A stretch of DNA of 64,000 nt from JANPIX01 sp031425195 (GCA_031425195.1 JANPIX010000013.1:112342-176341); one strand, 5' to 3'; shown: positions 18,000 through 27,907, numbered from the stretch's first letter. Notes: generated from the sequence alone by a model not told the origin. Translations and numbers: made by a program.

Positions 18000-19444
18000 G
18001 GCCGCCAGAATCGCGGCATGAACACGACAAACGCCGCCAGCAGCGCGATCCGCCCCAGAAGCATGGCCACGATCATGACCCATTTGGCGGCGTCCGGGAA
18101 ATCGACAAAGGTGCCGGTTGCCAATGTCATCGGTCCATAGGCGAAACCGATGTTCCCCAGCGATGCCCACGCCGCGAACAAGGCCGACTGCGTATCCAGA
18201 CCGATCAAGGACAACGCCACGCTGGCCAGACCAAGGATCAGGATATAGGCCGTCGAATACAGGATCAGCGCGTCAAGCGTTTCCGGCTCGACGCTGCGGC
18301 CCGCGTATTTAACCGGGACGATCCTGTTCGGCGACTGGATCTGGCGGATCTGCGCCATCAGGGCGGCCATCATCACCTGCACCCGAAACACGCTCAGCGC
18401 GGCGGAACTGGAGCCTGAACAGCCGCCAATTATACCCAGGATGAACGCCACGAGAATTGCGAACCCGCCCCAAGCTGTGAAATCACCGCTGAAGAACCCC
18501 GTGGTCGACATCACCGACATCAGATTGAACAGGCTGCGGCGAAAGGTTTCCTCCACCGGCCCGCCCGTTTCAGCCACCCGCCACGCCGCCACCAGTACGG
18601 CGGCCAGCATGATCCACCGGAACATCGCGCGGATCTGGCTGTCCTGCCAGAACGGGCGCACATCCCCGGCGACAAGCTGAACGTAACGGATGTAAGGCAG
18701 ACTGCCCAGAAACATGAACAGGATGGCGGCGTATTCGATCATGCCGGGGTACTTCGAAAACGACGCGTCCATGGGCGCAAAGCCCCCGGTGGCAATCGTC
18801 GCCATCCCCGTCACCGCTGCGTCAAGCGGCGTCATCCCCATGGCGGAATAGACGGCGATACACACCGCCGTCAGTCCGACATAGACACCAAGAAGCGACA
18901 GCGCGATGTCCGATGCCTTGGGCAGCAGTTTGCCAAAGGTGTCATAGCCCTGAACCTTGAAAAACTGCATCCCGCCGACGCGCATGACCGGCAGAAAGAT
19001 CATTGCGACAAACGCAATCCCCAACCCGCCAATGCCGTTCAGCATTCCGCGCCACAGGTTGGTTCCGGCGGGCAGTGCCTCCAAGCCGGTGATGACAGTC
19101 GATCCCGTCGTGGTGATGCCCGACACAGCCTCGAAATAGGCATCGGTCAGGCTCAGGTCCGGCGCGCCAAGCATGAAGGGAAAACAGCCAAACAGCGGCA
19201 CGATGGCCCAGCCCAGCGTTGTCAGGACATAGGCCTGACGCACCTCAAACCCGCCCCTGACCCCGTTGCGTGTGGCAAGCGCCAGCGCCGCTCCGGTCCC
19301 CGACGACAAAAGTGCGCCTGAAAAGAATGCTTCGGCATTTCCGTTACCTTCCACCCAGTCGCAGAACGCGGGCACCAGCATCAGGATGCCCAACACAACC
19401 AGCATCAGGCCAGCGACATAGACAGAGGGGCGAAGGTCCAGCAT
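17996..19444 (-). CDS. trkH: Trk potassium uptake membrane subunit TrkH
   Basis: This 482-residue polytopic membrane protein is the pore subunit of the Trk K+ importer. Four pore-loop repeats are visible through their filter-like segments: SGITTTGSTVITGL, TGMATIATGGFAP, MSVMSTTGFFSGD and ASLGNIGFAYGPM. About ten hydrophobic segments surround them. It needs the cytoplasmic regulator TrkA, which is not in the window. It is convergent with xseA (4-base overlap) and lies downstream of the first RTX gene, separated by a terminator. Confidence 0.95.
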   Translation of the reverse strand: MLDLRPSVYVAGLMLVVLGILMLVPAFCDWVEGNGNAEAFFSGALLSSGTGAALALATRNGVRGGFEVRQAYVLTTLGWAIVPLFGCFPFMLGAPDLSLTDAYFEAVSGITTTGSTVITGLEALPAGTNLWRGMLNGIGGLGIAFVAMIFLPVMRVGGMQFFKVQGYDTFGKLLPKASDIALSLLGVYVGLTAVCIAVYSAMGMTPLDAAVTGMATIATGGFAPMDASFSKYPGMIEYAAILFMFLGSLPYIRYVQLVAGDVRPFWQDSQIRAMFRWIMLAAVLVAAWRVAETGGPVEETFRRSLFNLMSVMSTTGFFSGDFTAWGGFAILVAFILGIIGGCSGSSSAALSVFRVQVMMAALMAQIRQIQSPNRIVPVKYAGRSVEPETLDALILYSTAYILILGLASVALSLIGLDTQSALFAAWASLGNIGFAYGPMTLATGTFVDFPDAAKWVMIVAMLLGRIALLAAFVVFMPRFWRP

Positions 19445-19492
19445 CGTGTTCAGGAATGGCCGCGCGCCGGGCCTTTGTCAACGCATGGGGAA

Positions 19493-19516
19493 GGTCGGGG
19501 GCAACTGCCCCCGACC
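19493..19516 (-). terminator. Hairpin terminator after the first RTX gene
   Basis: An 11-bp stem (GGTCGGGGGCA at 19493-19503 with TGCCCCCGACC at 19506-19516) lies between the RTX stop (19529) and the trkH start (19444). On the reverse strand it is followed by TTCC rather than a long T-run. It probably limits read-through of the RTX transcript into trkH. Confidence 0.65.
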
Positions 19517-19528
19517 CGGTTTCTTGTA

Positions 19529-22180
19529 TCAGAAAATCAGGTCATCCGCCCTCAGGACGGTGTTTTCGTGCAGCCTGATCGTCCAGTCCGCCTGCCCGTC
19601 GCCGTTCATGTCGCCCGACAAACGGCCTGTCTCGCGGTTATAGCGCACTTCACCGGAATGCCCCGAGAACCCCCGCCCGCCGATGAAGTCGCCGTCCGGC
19701 ATCATCGCCGACAGGTCAATACTGTCCTTGCGCGAATTGAAGTCTTCCACCACGTCGCCGCGCGCCTGACCCTGATTGCGCCAGATGAACACGTCTGAAC
19801 CGTCGCCGCCGACCATATGCTCGGCATTGGCCCCGCCCATGATGCGATTGTCACCAGCGTTGCCAACCAGCCGCGTCGTATACTCGCCGCCCTTCAGATT
19901 GAACGACCCGTCCCCGGTCAGACGCAGAACCTCCACGAATTTGAAGTCCTTGCCCGCAAGCGACATCGCCATCGCATCCACAAAGTCACGCCCGCCGTCC
20001 TCGGTCTCGACAACCACGGTGGTCGCGTTCACGCGGTAAACATCATCGCCGGTCCCGCCGACCAGGGTGTCGGTGTCCTGACGCCCGCCCAGCACATCGC
20101 CACCCGCACCGCCGAAGACAAGGTCGTTGCCGTATGATCCGAACAGGCTGTCGCCACCGGCCCCGCCGCTCACAAGATCGTCGCCGTTTGCTCCGTCGAT
20201 CGCGTCCTGTCCGGCATCGCCCTCAAGCAGGTCTGCGCCGTTGCCTCCGCTGATCGCGTCATTGCCCAGTCCACCATAGAATTGGAACGGCGCCGTTCCG
20301 TCTGCACCTGTGGAAACCCCCCCCATCGTGTCGTCGCCGCCACCGCCGAACAGGGTGATGTTGCCGCCATACCCCGACATCATATTGTTGCCATCCGTTC
20401 CCGTTCCGGTCAGCGGGACAAGCCCGCCAATCGAAAGGATGAACAGGTTCTCCAACCCGACGTAATTGTTGAGGTTGGCCGAAAAATTGACGGCAGCCAG
20501 CGTATCCCGTCCGCCGCTGGCATCGGCGGTTTCCACAATCACGTCAGACTCGTCGTTGACAACATAGGTGTCATCGCCTTCGCCGCCGATCAGCGTGTCG
20601 GTACCAAAGTCGTCGGTGGTGCCGGCTATGCCGTCGTTCGAGCTGCCAAAAATAAGGTCATTGCCGCCATTGCCGACGATGCTGTCACTGCCCGCATCGC
20701 CAGCCAGTATGTCATTGCCGTTGCTGCCGATGATCGTGTCGGCACCGTCGCCGCCCGAAAGACCGTTGCCTTCAAGATCATCTCCGCCGTCGAGGAAGTC
20801 ACTCCCCTCGCCACCGAACATTTCATCGTGCCCGCCGCCGCCAAAGATGTTGTCTTTACCGTCCCCGCCATAAACATAGTCGCCGTCTTCGCCGCCCGAC
20901 AGGCTGTCGTTGCCAACGCCGCCGTCAAGCGTGTCTGCGCCGAAGTCCCCGAACAGGCTGTCTTTGCCATCGCCGCCCAACAGGGAATCCTGCCCATCCC
21001 CGCCGGAAAGTGAATCGTCGCTTTGACCGACGATCACCGGGACGATTTCGCCATCGCCGCCGATCACAACATCGGTGCCGCCGTCCAACGTGTCATCGCC
21101 GTTGCCACCGCTCAGGGTGTCGCGGCCCGCATCGCCGTACAAGTGATCGTTGTCCTCGCCACCAGACAGGTCGTCGTCGCCGTTACCTCCGAACAGGCTG
21201 TCACTGCCGTCGTTGCCATAGACAGTGTCGTCGCCGTCATCACCCTGGACAAGGTCATCCCCTGCGTCACCGCTTGCGACGTCGTCGTCAGAGCCTCCAA
21301 AGACAGTATCATCCCCGTCACCGCCATTGACGGTATCGGATCCTTCATCCCCATTCATGTCGTCATTGCCCGCGTCGCCAGTCAGACTGTCGTCGCCGTA
21401 CCCGCCATAAACACTGTCCGAACCGCCGTCGCCATTCAGGCTGTCGGCCCCGTCGTCCCCGTTCAGCTCGTCATTGCCGTCACCGCCGGACAAAAGGTCG
21501 TCGCCCTCGCCAGCGCCGAAATCGTCGTCGCCATCGCCCCCGTACTGAGAGTCGTCCCCAAGACCGCCGTACAAAATGTCCCTGTCCGCGCCGCCATACA
21601 TCACGGCACCGTCGCTGGAGCCGTTGAGCGTATCTTGGCCCGCGCCGCCATACAGCGTATCGGTACCGCCTCCATCACCGCTCAGCGCGTCATTCCCCGC
21701 GTCGCCGAAAAGCTTGTCGCTGCCGGTTCCGCCACTCAGACTGTCGTCCTCATCACCGCCGCTCAGGCTGTCATTTCCGGCGTCGCCAAAGATCAGGTCA
21801 ATGCCCGCACCGCCATTGAAGGTGTCGGCACCGTCACCGCCATACAGGTCATCGTCGCCCTCTTCGCCACTGGCGTAATCATTGCCGATCCCGCCGTAAA
21901 CAATGTCATTTTCTGTGCCGCCGAACAGCACGTCATTGCCGTCGTCCCCATAGATGGTGTCGTTGCCACCCATGCCATAGAACATGTCGTCGCCATAGCC
22001 GGCGATGGTGTCAAAGCTGTCAGCGATCACTTCATTGGAAGCGCCGCCCGACAACATGTCATTGCCCAGACCGCCAACCAAAGTCGAATCCACACCAAGA
22101 TCGACCGACAAATTATCGCCATCTGGATAGTCGCCGAAGGGCGAAGTCCATTCATCGTTGACGTCTAGGCGATAATACAT
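19529..22180 (-). CDS. Large RTX-type calcium-binding repeat protein (paralogue 1)
   Basis: This protein of about 883 residues is dominated by GGxGxDxU-type nonapeptide repeats (several dozen), which bind calcium and fold as beta-rolls outside the cell. A spacer (GDDTYVVNDESDVIVE) separates blocks of repeats. The C-terminus resembles the serralysin-type terminal module (SDVFIW, then IDLSAMMPDGDFIG, then DGQADWTIRL, ending ADDLIF), the expected type I secretion signal. No catalytic domain is recognisable. The ATG at 22180 (MYYRLDVND) follows AAAGG; the frame to 22219 has no ribosome site. A tandem paralogue lies just upstream. No type I secretion genes are in the window. Strongly acidic and repeat-rich. 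Confidence 0.88.
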   Translation of the reverse strand: MYYRLDVNDEWTSPFGDYPDGDNLSVDLGVDSTLVGGLGNDMLSGGASNEVIADSFDTIAGYGDDMFYGMGGNDTIYGDDGNDVLFGGTENDIVYGGIGNDYASGEEGDDDLYGGDGADTFNGGAGIDLIFGDAGNDSLSGGDEDDSLSGGTGSDKLFGDAGNDALSGDGGGTDTLYGGAGQDTLNGSSDGAVMYGGADRDILYGGLGDDSQYGGDGDDDFGAGEGDDLLSGGDGNDELNGDDGADSLNGDGGSDSVYGGYGDDSLTGDAGNDDMNGDEGSDTVNGGDGDDTVFGGSDDDVASGDAGDDLVQGDDGDDTVYGNDGSDSLFGGNGDDDLSGGEDNDHLYGDAGRDTLSGGNGDDTLDGGTDVVIGGDGEIVPVIVGQSDDSLSGGDGQDSLLGGDGKDSLFGDFGADTLDGGVGNDSLSGGEDGDYVYGGDGKDNIFGGGGHDEMFGGEGSDFLDGGDDLEGNGLSGGDGADTIIGSNGNDILAGDAGSDSIVGNGGNDLIFGSSNDGIAGTTDDFGTDTLIGGEGDDTYVVNDESDVIVETADASGGRDTLAAVNFSANLNNYVGLENLFILSIGGLVPLTGTGTDGNNMMSGYGGNITLFGGGGDDTMGGVSTGADGTAPFQFYGGLGNDAISGGNGADLLEGDAGQDAIDGANGDDLVSGGAGGDSLFGSYGNDLVFGGAGGDVLGGRQDTDTLVGGTGDDVYRVNATTVVVETEDGGRDFVDAMAMSLAGKDFKFVEVLRLTGDGSFNLKGGEYTTRLVGNAGDNRIMGGANAEHMVGGDGSDVFIWRNQGQARGDVVEDFNSRKDSIDLSAMMPDGDFIGGRGFSGHSGEVRYNRETGRLSGDMNGDGQADWTIRLHENTVLRADDLIF

Positions 22181-22424
22181 GAATTCAAGCCTTTGCTGCG
22201 GAACAGAATTTCTGATCATCGGTTAGGATGCGCATTGCCGCGCAATAACAAGCTATTGATTTGGAAACAGTAATCGGCCGCCGGTCGGCCTGACCATCGC
22301 GCCGCCGCCCGCAGTTCTGCAGGTCTGTAAATTCCGTCCGTGAAGCAAGCCTTTTCAGGGCCTTGGCCCGGATGTCACTCCACCCGGGCCCCCAGGTGCC
22401 AGCACGGCCGACACCCCTTTGTCA

Positions 22425-25217
22425 TCAAAATATGATGTCGTCCGCCGTCACCGCAGGGCTGCCGTCCAGCTTGATCGACCAGTCCGCACGGCCGTCCCCG
22501 TTCAGATCGCCCGACACAACGCCCGCGTCCCGGTCATACCGCACCTGACCGCTCTCGCCCGTAAACCCGCGTCTGCCGATGAAATCGCCATCCGGCATCA
22601 TCGCCGACAGGTCCAGCCTATCTTCGCCCGATTGGAAATCCAGCACCACATCGCCCTGCGCCTGCGCCGGTTTTACCCAGATGAACACATCGGCCCCTTC
22701 GCCCCCGACCATGCGCTCGGCGCTCATACCGCCCGTGATCCGGTTCTCGCCCGCGTTCCCGACCAACCGACGCGTATCGGCGCCGCCGGTCAGGTTCAAA
22801 TCCAGTTCTCCAATCAGGCGCAGCACTTCGACATTGTCGAATCTTCGCCCCATCAGCGATGCCTGATCCGACAATATGACGTCGTGGCCAGCGTTGGCCT
22901 GTTCGACGACCACTGTGCCAACTGCGATGACATAGCGGTCATCGCCCCGTCCGCCCTCCAGTGTGTCAATGTCAAGCCGCCCATAGAACGTGTCGTCGCC
23001 CGCCCCGCCAAAGGCGTGGTCGCGTCCGGTGAACCCCAGGATCAGGTCATTCCCCGCCCCGCCGCGCAAATCGTCGTCACCCGCCTCGCCATCCAAGGTG
23101 TCGTCGCCAGCGTCTCCATTGACAAGGTCGCCTTCAGATCCGCCGTTCATCCGGTCATTTCCCTCGCCGCCGAAAAAGGTCACAGAGGTTTGCACAAACG
23201 ACAATGGGACGTAGCCAACCGAAAACACGTCGTCCCCGCCATGCCCGTACAGCACCACGTTTCCGCCCACGGCAACCATTTCATTCACCCCATCCGTCCC
23301 CTGGCCGACAACACTGGGAAGGTCAGAGTCATTCGGCAAAGCGGAATAGATTGTCAGATTCTCGATCCCCACAATCGTCCGCAGATCGACTGAAAGGCCA
23401 AGACTGATGATCGTGTCGCGTCCGCCCGCAGGATCAGCGGCTTCAATCACGACATCAGTTAAATCATTGATGATGTACGCATCATCGCCGTCGCCACCGC
23501 CCAGCGTGTCTGCCCCGCCCGTGGACTGCTCCGCGAACATTGATTCAGCGAATGTGCCAGCGGACAGGGTGTCATTTCCAGACCCGCCGACAAGACTGTC
23601 ACTGCCCGCGTCGCCAAACAGAAAGTCGTCGCCATCGTCGCCGTTCAGTGAATCGTCTCCCACCCCGCCGGCAACCAGGTCATCATCTTCACCGCCCGAA
23701 ACCATGTCAGATCCGGCGTCGCCGTTGAGCGTGTCATTCCCCGCTCCGCCGTCAAGCAAATCCGCATCGTCGCCGCCTGAAAGCTCGTCGCTGCCCGCGT
23801 CGCCGTTCAGGGTGTCATTCCCGCCCGCTCCCGAAAGGCCGTCGTCATCCGTCCCCCCGTTAAGCAGATCATCGCCGTCGCCGCCGTCAAGCGTATCGCT
23901 GCCCGCATCGCCGTTCAGCGTGTCGCCGCCGAACCCACCGTAAAGTGAATCCACGCCGTCGCCACCGTTGACCAGATCGCTGTCCGCCTGACCCACCAGC
24001 GAATCGTTGCCCGTACCACCGCTGATGCTGTCCGCACCGTCCGCGCCAAAAATTGACTCGTCGCCCGCGTCGCCGTTCAGCGTATCATCGCCGGCGTCGC
24101 CCTCGATCTGGTCGCCGTCATCGCCGCCGTCGATCAGGTCGCCATCATCCCCGCCGCGCAGCGTGTCGTTCCCGGCACCGCCGGTCAGGCTGTCATGCCC
24201 GGCTGCACCCTGTGCGTCATCATTGCCCGCACCGCCATAGACGATGTCGTCACCTGCTCCGGAATGGATGTTATCATTCCCGTCATTGCCACTGATGGTG
24301 TCGTTTCCGCCAAAGCCCAGCATGGTGTCATTGCCGGTGCCGCCCTGCATCTCGATGGAATCCGATGCCCCGACCAGACGGTCGTCGCCCGTCCCGCCAT
24401 ACAGGCTGTCGACACCACCGCCGTCGCCGGTCAGCGTGTCGTTTCCGTCGTCACCGTAAATCAGGTCGCTTCCCGCGCCCCCCGAAAGGTTTTCGTCGCC
24501 TTCGCCGCCAAACAGGGTGTCGTTACTATCCTCGCCGTAAAGTACGTCATTGCCGGTACCGCCGTACACGCTGTCAGCGCCGGTACCGCCGTACACACTG
24601 TCGCCATCCGCCCCGCCGTCAAGCGTGTCATTGCCGGAACTGCCAAAAATCGTGTCTGCACCGTCACCGCCCAACAGAAAATCGTTCCCGTCAGCCGGGC
24701 TTACGTCGGTCTGACCGACTTGCGACGGCACAATCGGCGTGATCGTGTAAGTATTCGTGCCAAGCGGGTTGACCAAGGTATAGTACCCTGTGCCGCCGCT
24801 GATGAAATCGTTGCCGATCCCGCCATAAACGGTATCGTCGCCCAGATCGCCCGACAGGAAGTCGGCACCCTCACCGCCATAAATCTGATCGTTGCCATCT
24901 TCGCCGATGACATTGTCCGCGCCAGCGTCACCATACAGCCAATCATTGCCCGAATAACCCAGAACATCATCAGCACCATTGCCGCCGTAGATGGTATCGT
25001 TGTCGGTATAGCCGTCGAGGTCGTCGTTGCCATTGTCTCCGTAGATGAGGTCATTTCCAGTCGAACCGAAGGAACTGTCATCGCCTTCCCCGCCAAAAAC
25101 GACATCATTCCCGCTGGCGGCAGCGATGCGATCATTGCCGCCAAGGCCCTCGATCACATCATTGTCGTTCGTGCCCGAAAGATCGTCTGGATTTTCCGAC
25201 CCGAAGATGTTCGCCAT
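22425..25217 (-). CDS. Large RTX-type calcium-binding repeat protein (paralogue 2)
   Basis: This protein of about 930 residues begins MANIFGSENPDDLSG without a Sec signal peptide and consists mainly of GD-rich RTX nonapeptides. A non-repeat linker (GDDAYIINDLTDVVIEA, then VGIENLTIYSALPND) corresponds to the linker of its neighbour, and the C-terminal module (IDLSAMMPDGDFIG-like DLSAMMPDGDFIGRRGF, DGRADWSIKL, ending TADDIIF) is closely similar. The two genes are therefore tandem duplicates. A purine-rich GGGAGA precedes the ATG at 25217; upstream codons to 25292 are not needed. Secretion is expected through a type I system encoded elsewhere. The 244 bases between the paralogues hold only short GC-rich hairpins (for example 22365-22371 with 22384-22390) and presumably the promoter of paralogue 1. 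Confidence 0.88.
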   Translation of the reverse strand: MANIFGSENPDDLSGTNDNDVIEGLGGNDRIAAASGNDVVFGGEGDDSSFGSTGNDLIYGDNGNDDLDGYTDNDTIYGGNGADDVLGYSGNDWLYGDAGADNVIGEDGNDQIYGGEGADFLSGDLGDDTVYGGIGNDFISGGTGYYTLVNPLGTNTYTITPIVPSQVGQTDVSPADGNDFLLGGDGADTIFGSSGNDTLDGGADGDSVYGGTGADSVYGGTGNDVLYGEDSNDTLFGGEGDENLSGGAGSDLIYGDDGNDTLTGDGGGVDSLYGGTGDDRLVGASDSIEMQGGTGNDTMLGFGGNDTISGNDGNDNIHSGAGDDIVYGGAGNDDAQGAAGHDSLTGGAGNDTLRGGDDGDLIDGGDDGDQIEGDAGDDTLNGDAGDESIFGADGADSISGGTGNDSLVGQADSDLVNGGDGVDSLYGGFGGDTLNGDAGSDTLDGGDGDDLLNGGTDDDGLSGAGGNDTLNGDAGSDELSGGDDADLLDGGAGNDTLNGDAGSDMVSGGEDDDLVAGGVGDDSLNGDDGDDFLFGDAGSDSLVGGSGNDTLSAGTFAESMFAEQSTGGADTLGGGDGDDAYIINDLTDVVIEAADPAGGRDTIISLGLSVDLRTIVGIENLTIYSALPNDSDLPSVVGQGTDGVNEMVAVGGNVVLYGHGGDDVFSVGYVPLSFVQTSVTFFGGEGNDRMNGGSEGDLVNGDAGDDTLDGEAGDDDLRGGAGNDLILGFTGRDHAFGGAGDDTFYGRLDIDTLEGGRGDDRYVIAVGTVVVEQANAGHDVILSDQASLMGRRFDNVEVLRLIGELDLNLTGGADTRRLVGNAGENRITGGMSAERMVGGEGADVFIWVKPAQAQGDVVLDFQSGEDRLDLSAMMPDGDFIGRRGFTGESGQVRYDRDAGVVSGDLNGDGRADWSIKLDGSPAVTADDIIF

Positions 25218-25421
25218 GTGCCCGTCTCCCTGAAACATGCCCGGCGATTGGTCAAGACAGACTGAAAATCGTCGGCCCGTCGACCTTCGCAAGAAATGAA
25301 TTCAAGGACCCGAAAAGCACCCCGCCCGTCAAGCACGATCTGACGCAGCGTCAGACAATGCCTCACGGCCCGGCGTTGATGCATCAGGCACAAATGCTGA
25401 CCGATACGGGTGTTTTGCCGC

Positions 25422-26501
25422 CTAACCCGCGTGGATCAGACTTGCGAACAGCCGCGGGTCAAGGCTTTCCGACGCGAAGGTCTGCCCTTCGGTCAAAAGG
25501 CTCACCGCATCATGGCTGTGCAGACTTTCCTGATGGCTGGCCACCACCCTGAAATCACCGACCCGCGCATCGCCTTGCAAAGCCTTGGCAAAGCTGCGCA
25601 CCGCATCCTCCACAAAGATCGGGTTGGCGGCGTTCAATTCGGCAAAGGCCTGTTCGTCTTCACGCTTGACCATGACCTGCGTTTCGGTTGGCACACCGTC
25701 CCGGGCAAGTTCGATCAGGTCTTCGAACCACAGGCAATCATCGCCACGCAGTTCCACTGAAATCCGCGCGACAGACCGCTGTGAATGTGGCGTCGCCAAC
25801 TGGCCCCGTGTGCGGCGCGCATGTTCGGACAGTTCAAGCGAACAGGGGCAGGTGCTGGAATAGACGTAATCCAGATGCATGATCTTCTTGCGCACGCCCG
25901 CCCTGTCAACCAGTTCAAGTGCGATGTCGTAATACTGCCACCCTTTCAGCCCCGACCGCAGGCTTTCCACCAGCACCGGGAACGACAGCCGCATCTGGAT
26001 GCGGGCATCAAATGATCCAAGATCGGCCTTGTAATCGTCAAGCGCCGCCTCGATCACGCCGAAGGAAAAGCTTTTGTCGGCATGGCTGTAGAACGACCGC
26101 ATGATCCTGCTCATGTTGATGCCTTTCTTTTCGGCATCAAGGCTGACTGTTCCCGTCACGCTCGTTTCCAGCAACATTTCCCCCGCATCGCGGGTCAGAT
26201 ACCGGATCGGCAGGCGAAAGTTCGAAATCCCCACATGTTGAATCTGCCGGTTTGCGCCAACGATCAGGCTGGCAGGCCCGTTCTGCAGATCGGGCAGCCC
26301 GTCCTTGTAAGCGGCGTCGGCGCGAAATTCAGTCGGGTAGACGCGGATCAGGTCAGGATACCCATGTGGCACAAGCCCGGCACCGTTCAGCGGATCAAGG
26401 CGCGCCTCGCCCGCACTGTCCCACCGCCGCAGGATTTCAAGCGCCGCTTCGGCCTCGGCACGGGTGGGCTGACGGTCGATCACAGGCAGTTGTATGGTCA
26501 T
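25422..26501 (-). CDS. folE2: GTP cyclohydrolase I, FolE2 type
   Basis: This 359-residue enzyme is the metal-promiscuous type IB GTP cyclohydrolase that opens folate (and pterin) synthesis. Signatures are NFRLPIRYL, GINMSRIMRS and the conserved cysteine block STCPCSLELSEHARR. The ATG at 26501 follows AGGGGGG; the longer frame to 26756 overlaps the upstream RTX gene and is rejected. It sits alone between RTX genes, well away from folB and folP (43.7-48.7 kb). No classical folE is seen, so this may be the main folate enzyme; that is an inference from this window only. Confidence 0.95.
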   Translation of the reverse strand: MTIQLPVIDRQPTRAEAEAALEILRRWDSAGEARLDPLNGAGLVPHGYPDLIRVYPTEFRADAAYKDGLPDLQNGPASLIVGANRQIQHVGISNFRLPIRYLTRDAGEMLLETSVTGTVSLDAEKKGINMSRIMRSFYSHADKSFSFGVIEAALDDYKADLGSFDARIQMRLSFPVLVESLRSGLKGWQYYDIALELVDRAGVRKKIMHLDYVYSSTCPCSLELSEHARRTRGQLATPHSQRSVARISVELRGDDCLWFEDLIELARDGVPTETQVMVKREDEQAFAELNAANPIFVEDAVRSFAKALQGDARVGDFRVVASHQESLHSHDAVSLLTEGQTFASESLDPRLFASLIHAG

Positions 26502-26653
26502 GATGCGCCCCCCTGGCGACGACAGTTCGGTGGCCGGCAATGCATCGACCCGACTGTGCAACATTAGCCCTGCATCCCTCAGGTTCAACGGCAGGGCGCC
26601 ATTGAACACGAAATGTTCACTGATGCACCGTGGAACAATCTGAAAAACCGCCC

Positions 26654-27907
26654 TCAGATAAGTGTGATATCCGATGCCGACAGCGTCGCACCGTCCTGCA
26701 GATCGGCGACCAGAACCGGGTTGAAGGCATTTCCCGTCCCGTCGCGGTCGAACCACAGCGTTTCGTCCCCGGTCCGAAAGATGAACCGGTCGCCCGCATC
26801 GGCGGCCTTGTTGGTGCCGCCGGCGTGAAACTTGCCGCCGGGCAGGGTCACCATGATCAGGTCATCGCCGCCAAGCCCCCCACCAAACGCCGAGGCATCA
26901 ATCGCGATCTGATCGTCAAGGGCATTGAAATCCACAATCCGGTCGCCGGTTTCAGACCGATTGTCGAAAACGAACGTATCAAACCCCGCACCGCCGTTCA
27001 GCGTGTCGATGCCGTTGCCGCCGACCAGCGTATCGTTGCCGCTCTCACCCTGCAGCCGGTCGCGCCCGCCAAACCCCTTCAACTCGTTCGCAAGGACCGT
27101 TCCGCCCAATCTGTCTGCACCGGTCAATGACCCGAAGACCCGCTCGATATCGGAATAAACGTCGTTCCGCGCTGTGCCCGTATTGGCAAAGTTCCCGTCA
27201 AGCGAGATGTTGACGCCCGTGCCATTGCGGAAGTCGACAACGTCGACGTCGCTCCCTCCAAAAAATGACTCTTTCTGAACGCCGGGCACAAACCTGTCAT
27301 TGCCGGTGTCGCCGTCAACAGAACCTGTCAACCGCCCCAGACGCCCATCATAAACATCATTGCCCCCGCCCAAAGACAGGCTGCCCAGAATGCTGCCCTT
27401 GTTGATCACCACATCCTGCCGAATCCCGCCAATGATGGCGTTGCCCACGAAAACGGAAATCGTGCCCGTGTTGGTGACCCGCAGCGACAAATCGTTCGCC
27501 AACTGGATCGCAGTATTATCGGCGAAAATTGCGCCAGAATTGACGACCGTGGCACGGAAGTTGCCGGTGCCGTAGAACACGATTGCATTGTCGCCCTGAA
27601 CCAGACCCTGATTTTCGATCCGTACATTGCGACCACCCATATGGATCGCATCGTCAAGCGTGCTGGTCACCTCGCCGGTGCCACGGATCAGCACGCTCGA
27701 TCGGTTGCCTGTATCTTCCAGATCAAGCCCCACAAGTTCCGCGATCACCGATCCTGCGATCGTCAGATCGTGTTCGCCCCCATTCGTGTCGATGGCGTTG
27801 GAAAGCAACGATTGCACCGTGACGCCGTTGCGGACCAGAAGGTCACTGTTGCCCCCCAGCACAATCTGCGTGGCGTTGCCAATTTTCGTTCCGGTCTTGA
27901 TGACCAT
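26654..27907 (-). CDS. RTX-type protein with N-terminal beta-helix-like repeats
   Basis: This 417-residue protein has two parts. Residues 1 to about 200 are asparagine/glycine-rich imperfect repeats (for example IENQGLVQGDNAIVFYGTG, VTNTGTISVFVG), resembling a parallel beta-helix. From about residue 250 there are RTX units (ESGNDTLVGGNGIDTLNGGAG) and a C-terminal module (FDTFVFDN, DRIVDFNALDDQIAID, ending SASDITLI) typical of type I secreted proteins. AGGAG precedes the ATG. It differs from the two larger RTX proteins and shares only the general architecture. Extracellular role unknown; adhesion or matrix functions are guesses. Confidence 0.85.
   Translation of the reverse strand: MVIKTGTKIGNATQIVLGGNSDLLVRNGVTVQSLLSNAIDTNGGEHDLTIAGSVIAELVGLDLEDTGNRSSVLIRGTGEVTSTLDDAIHMGGRNVRIENQGLVQGDNAIVFYGTGNFRATVVNSGAIFADNTAIQLANDLSLRVTNTGTISVFVGNAIIGGIRQDVVINKGSILGSLSLGGGNDVYDGRLGRLTGSVDGDTGNDRFVPGVQKESFFGGSDVDVVDFRNGTGVNISLDGNFANTGTARNDVYSDIERVFGSLTGADRLGGTVLANELKGFGGRDRLQGESGNDTLVGGNGIDTLNGGAGFDTFVFDNRSETGDRIVDFNALDDQIAIDASAFGGGLGGDDLIMVTLPGGKFHAGGTNKAADAGDRFIFRTGDETLWFDRDGTGNAFNPVLVADLQDGATLSASDITLI

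Noticed and set aside
19529..25217. Possible CRISPR array or tandem satellite
   Set aside because: The repeats are codon-phased RTX nonapeptides within open reading frames, not spaced direct repeats.
20282..25265. Long + strand ORFs opposite the two RTX genes
   Set aside because: They come from the reverse complement of GD-rich repeat DNA, are rich in Val/Ile/Ala or Pro/Ser with no domain, and have no ribosome site.
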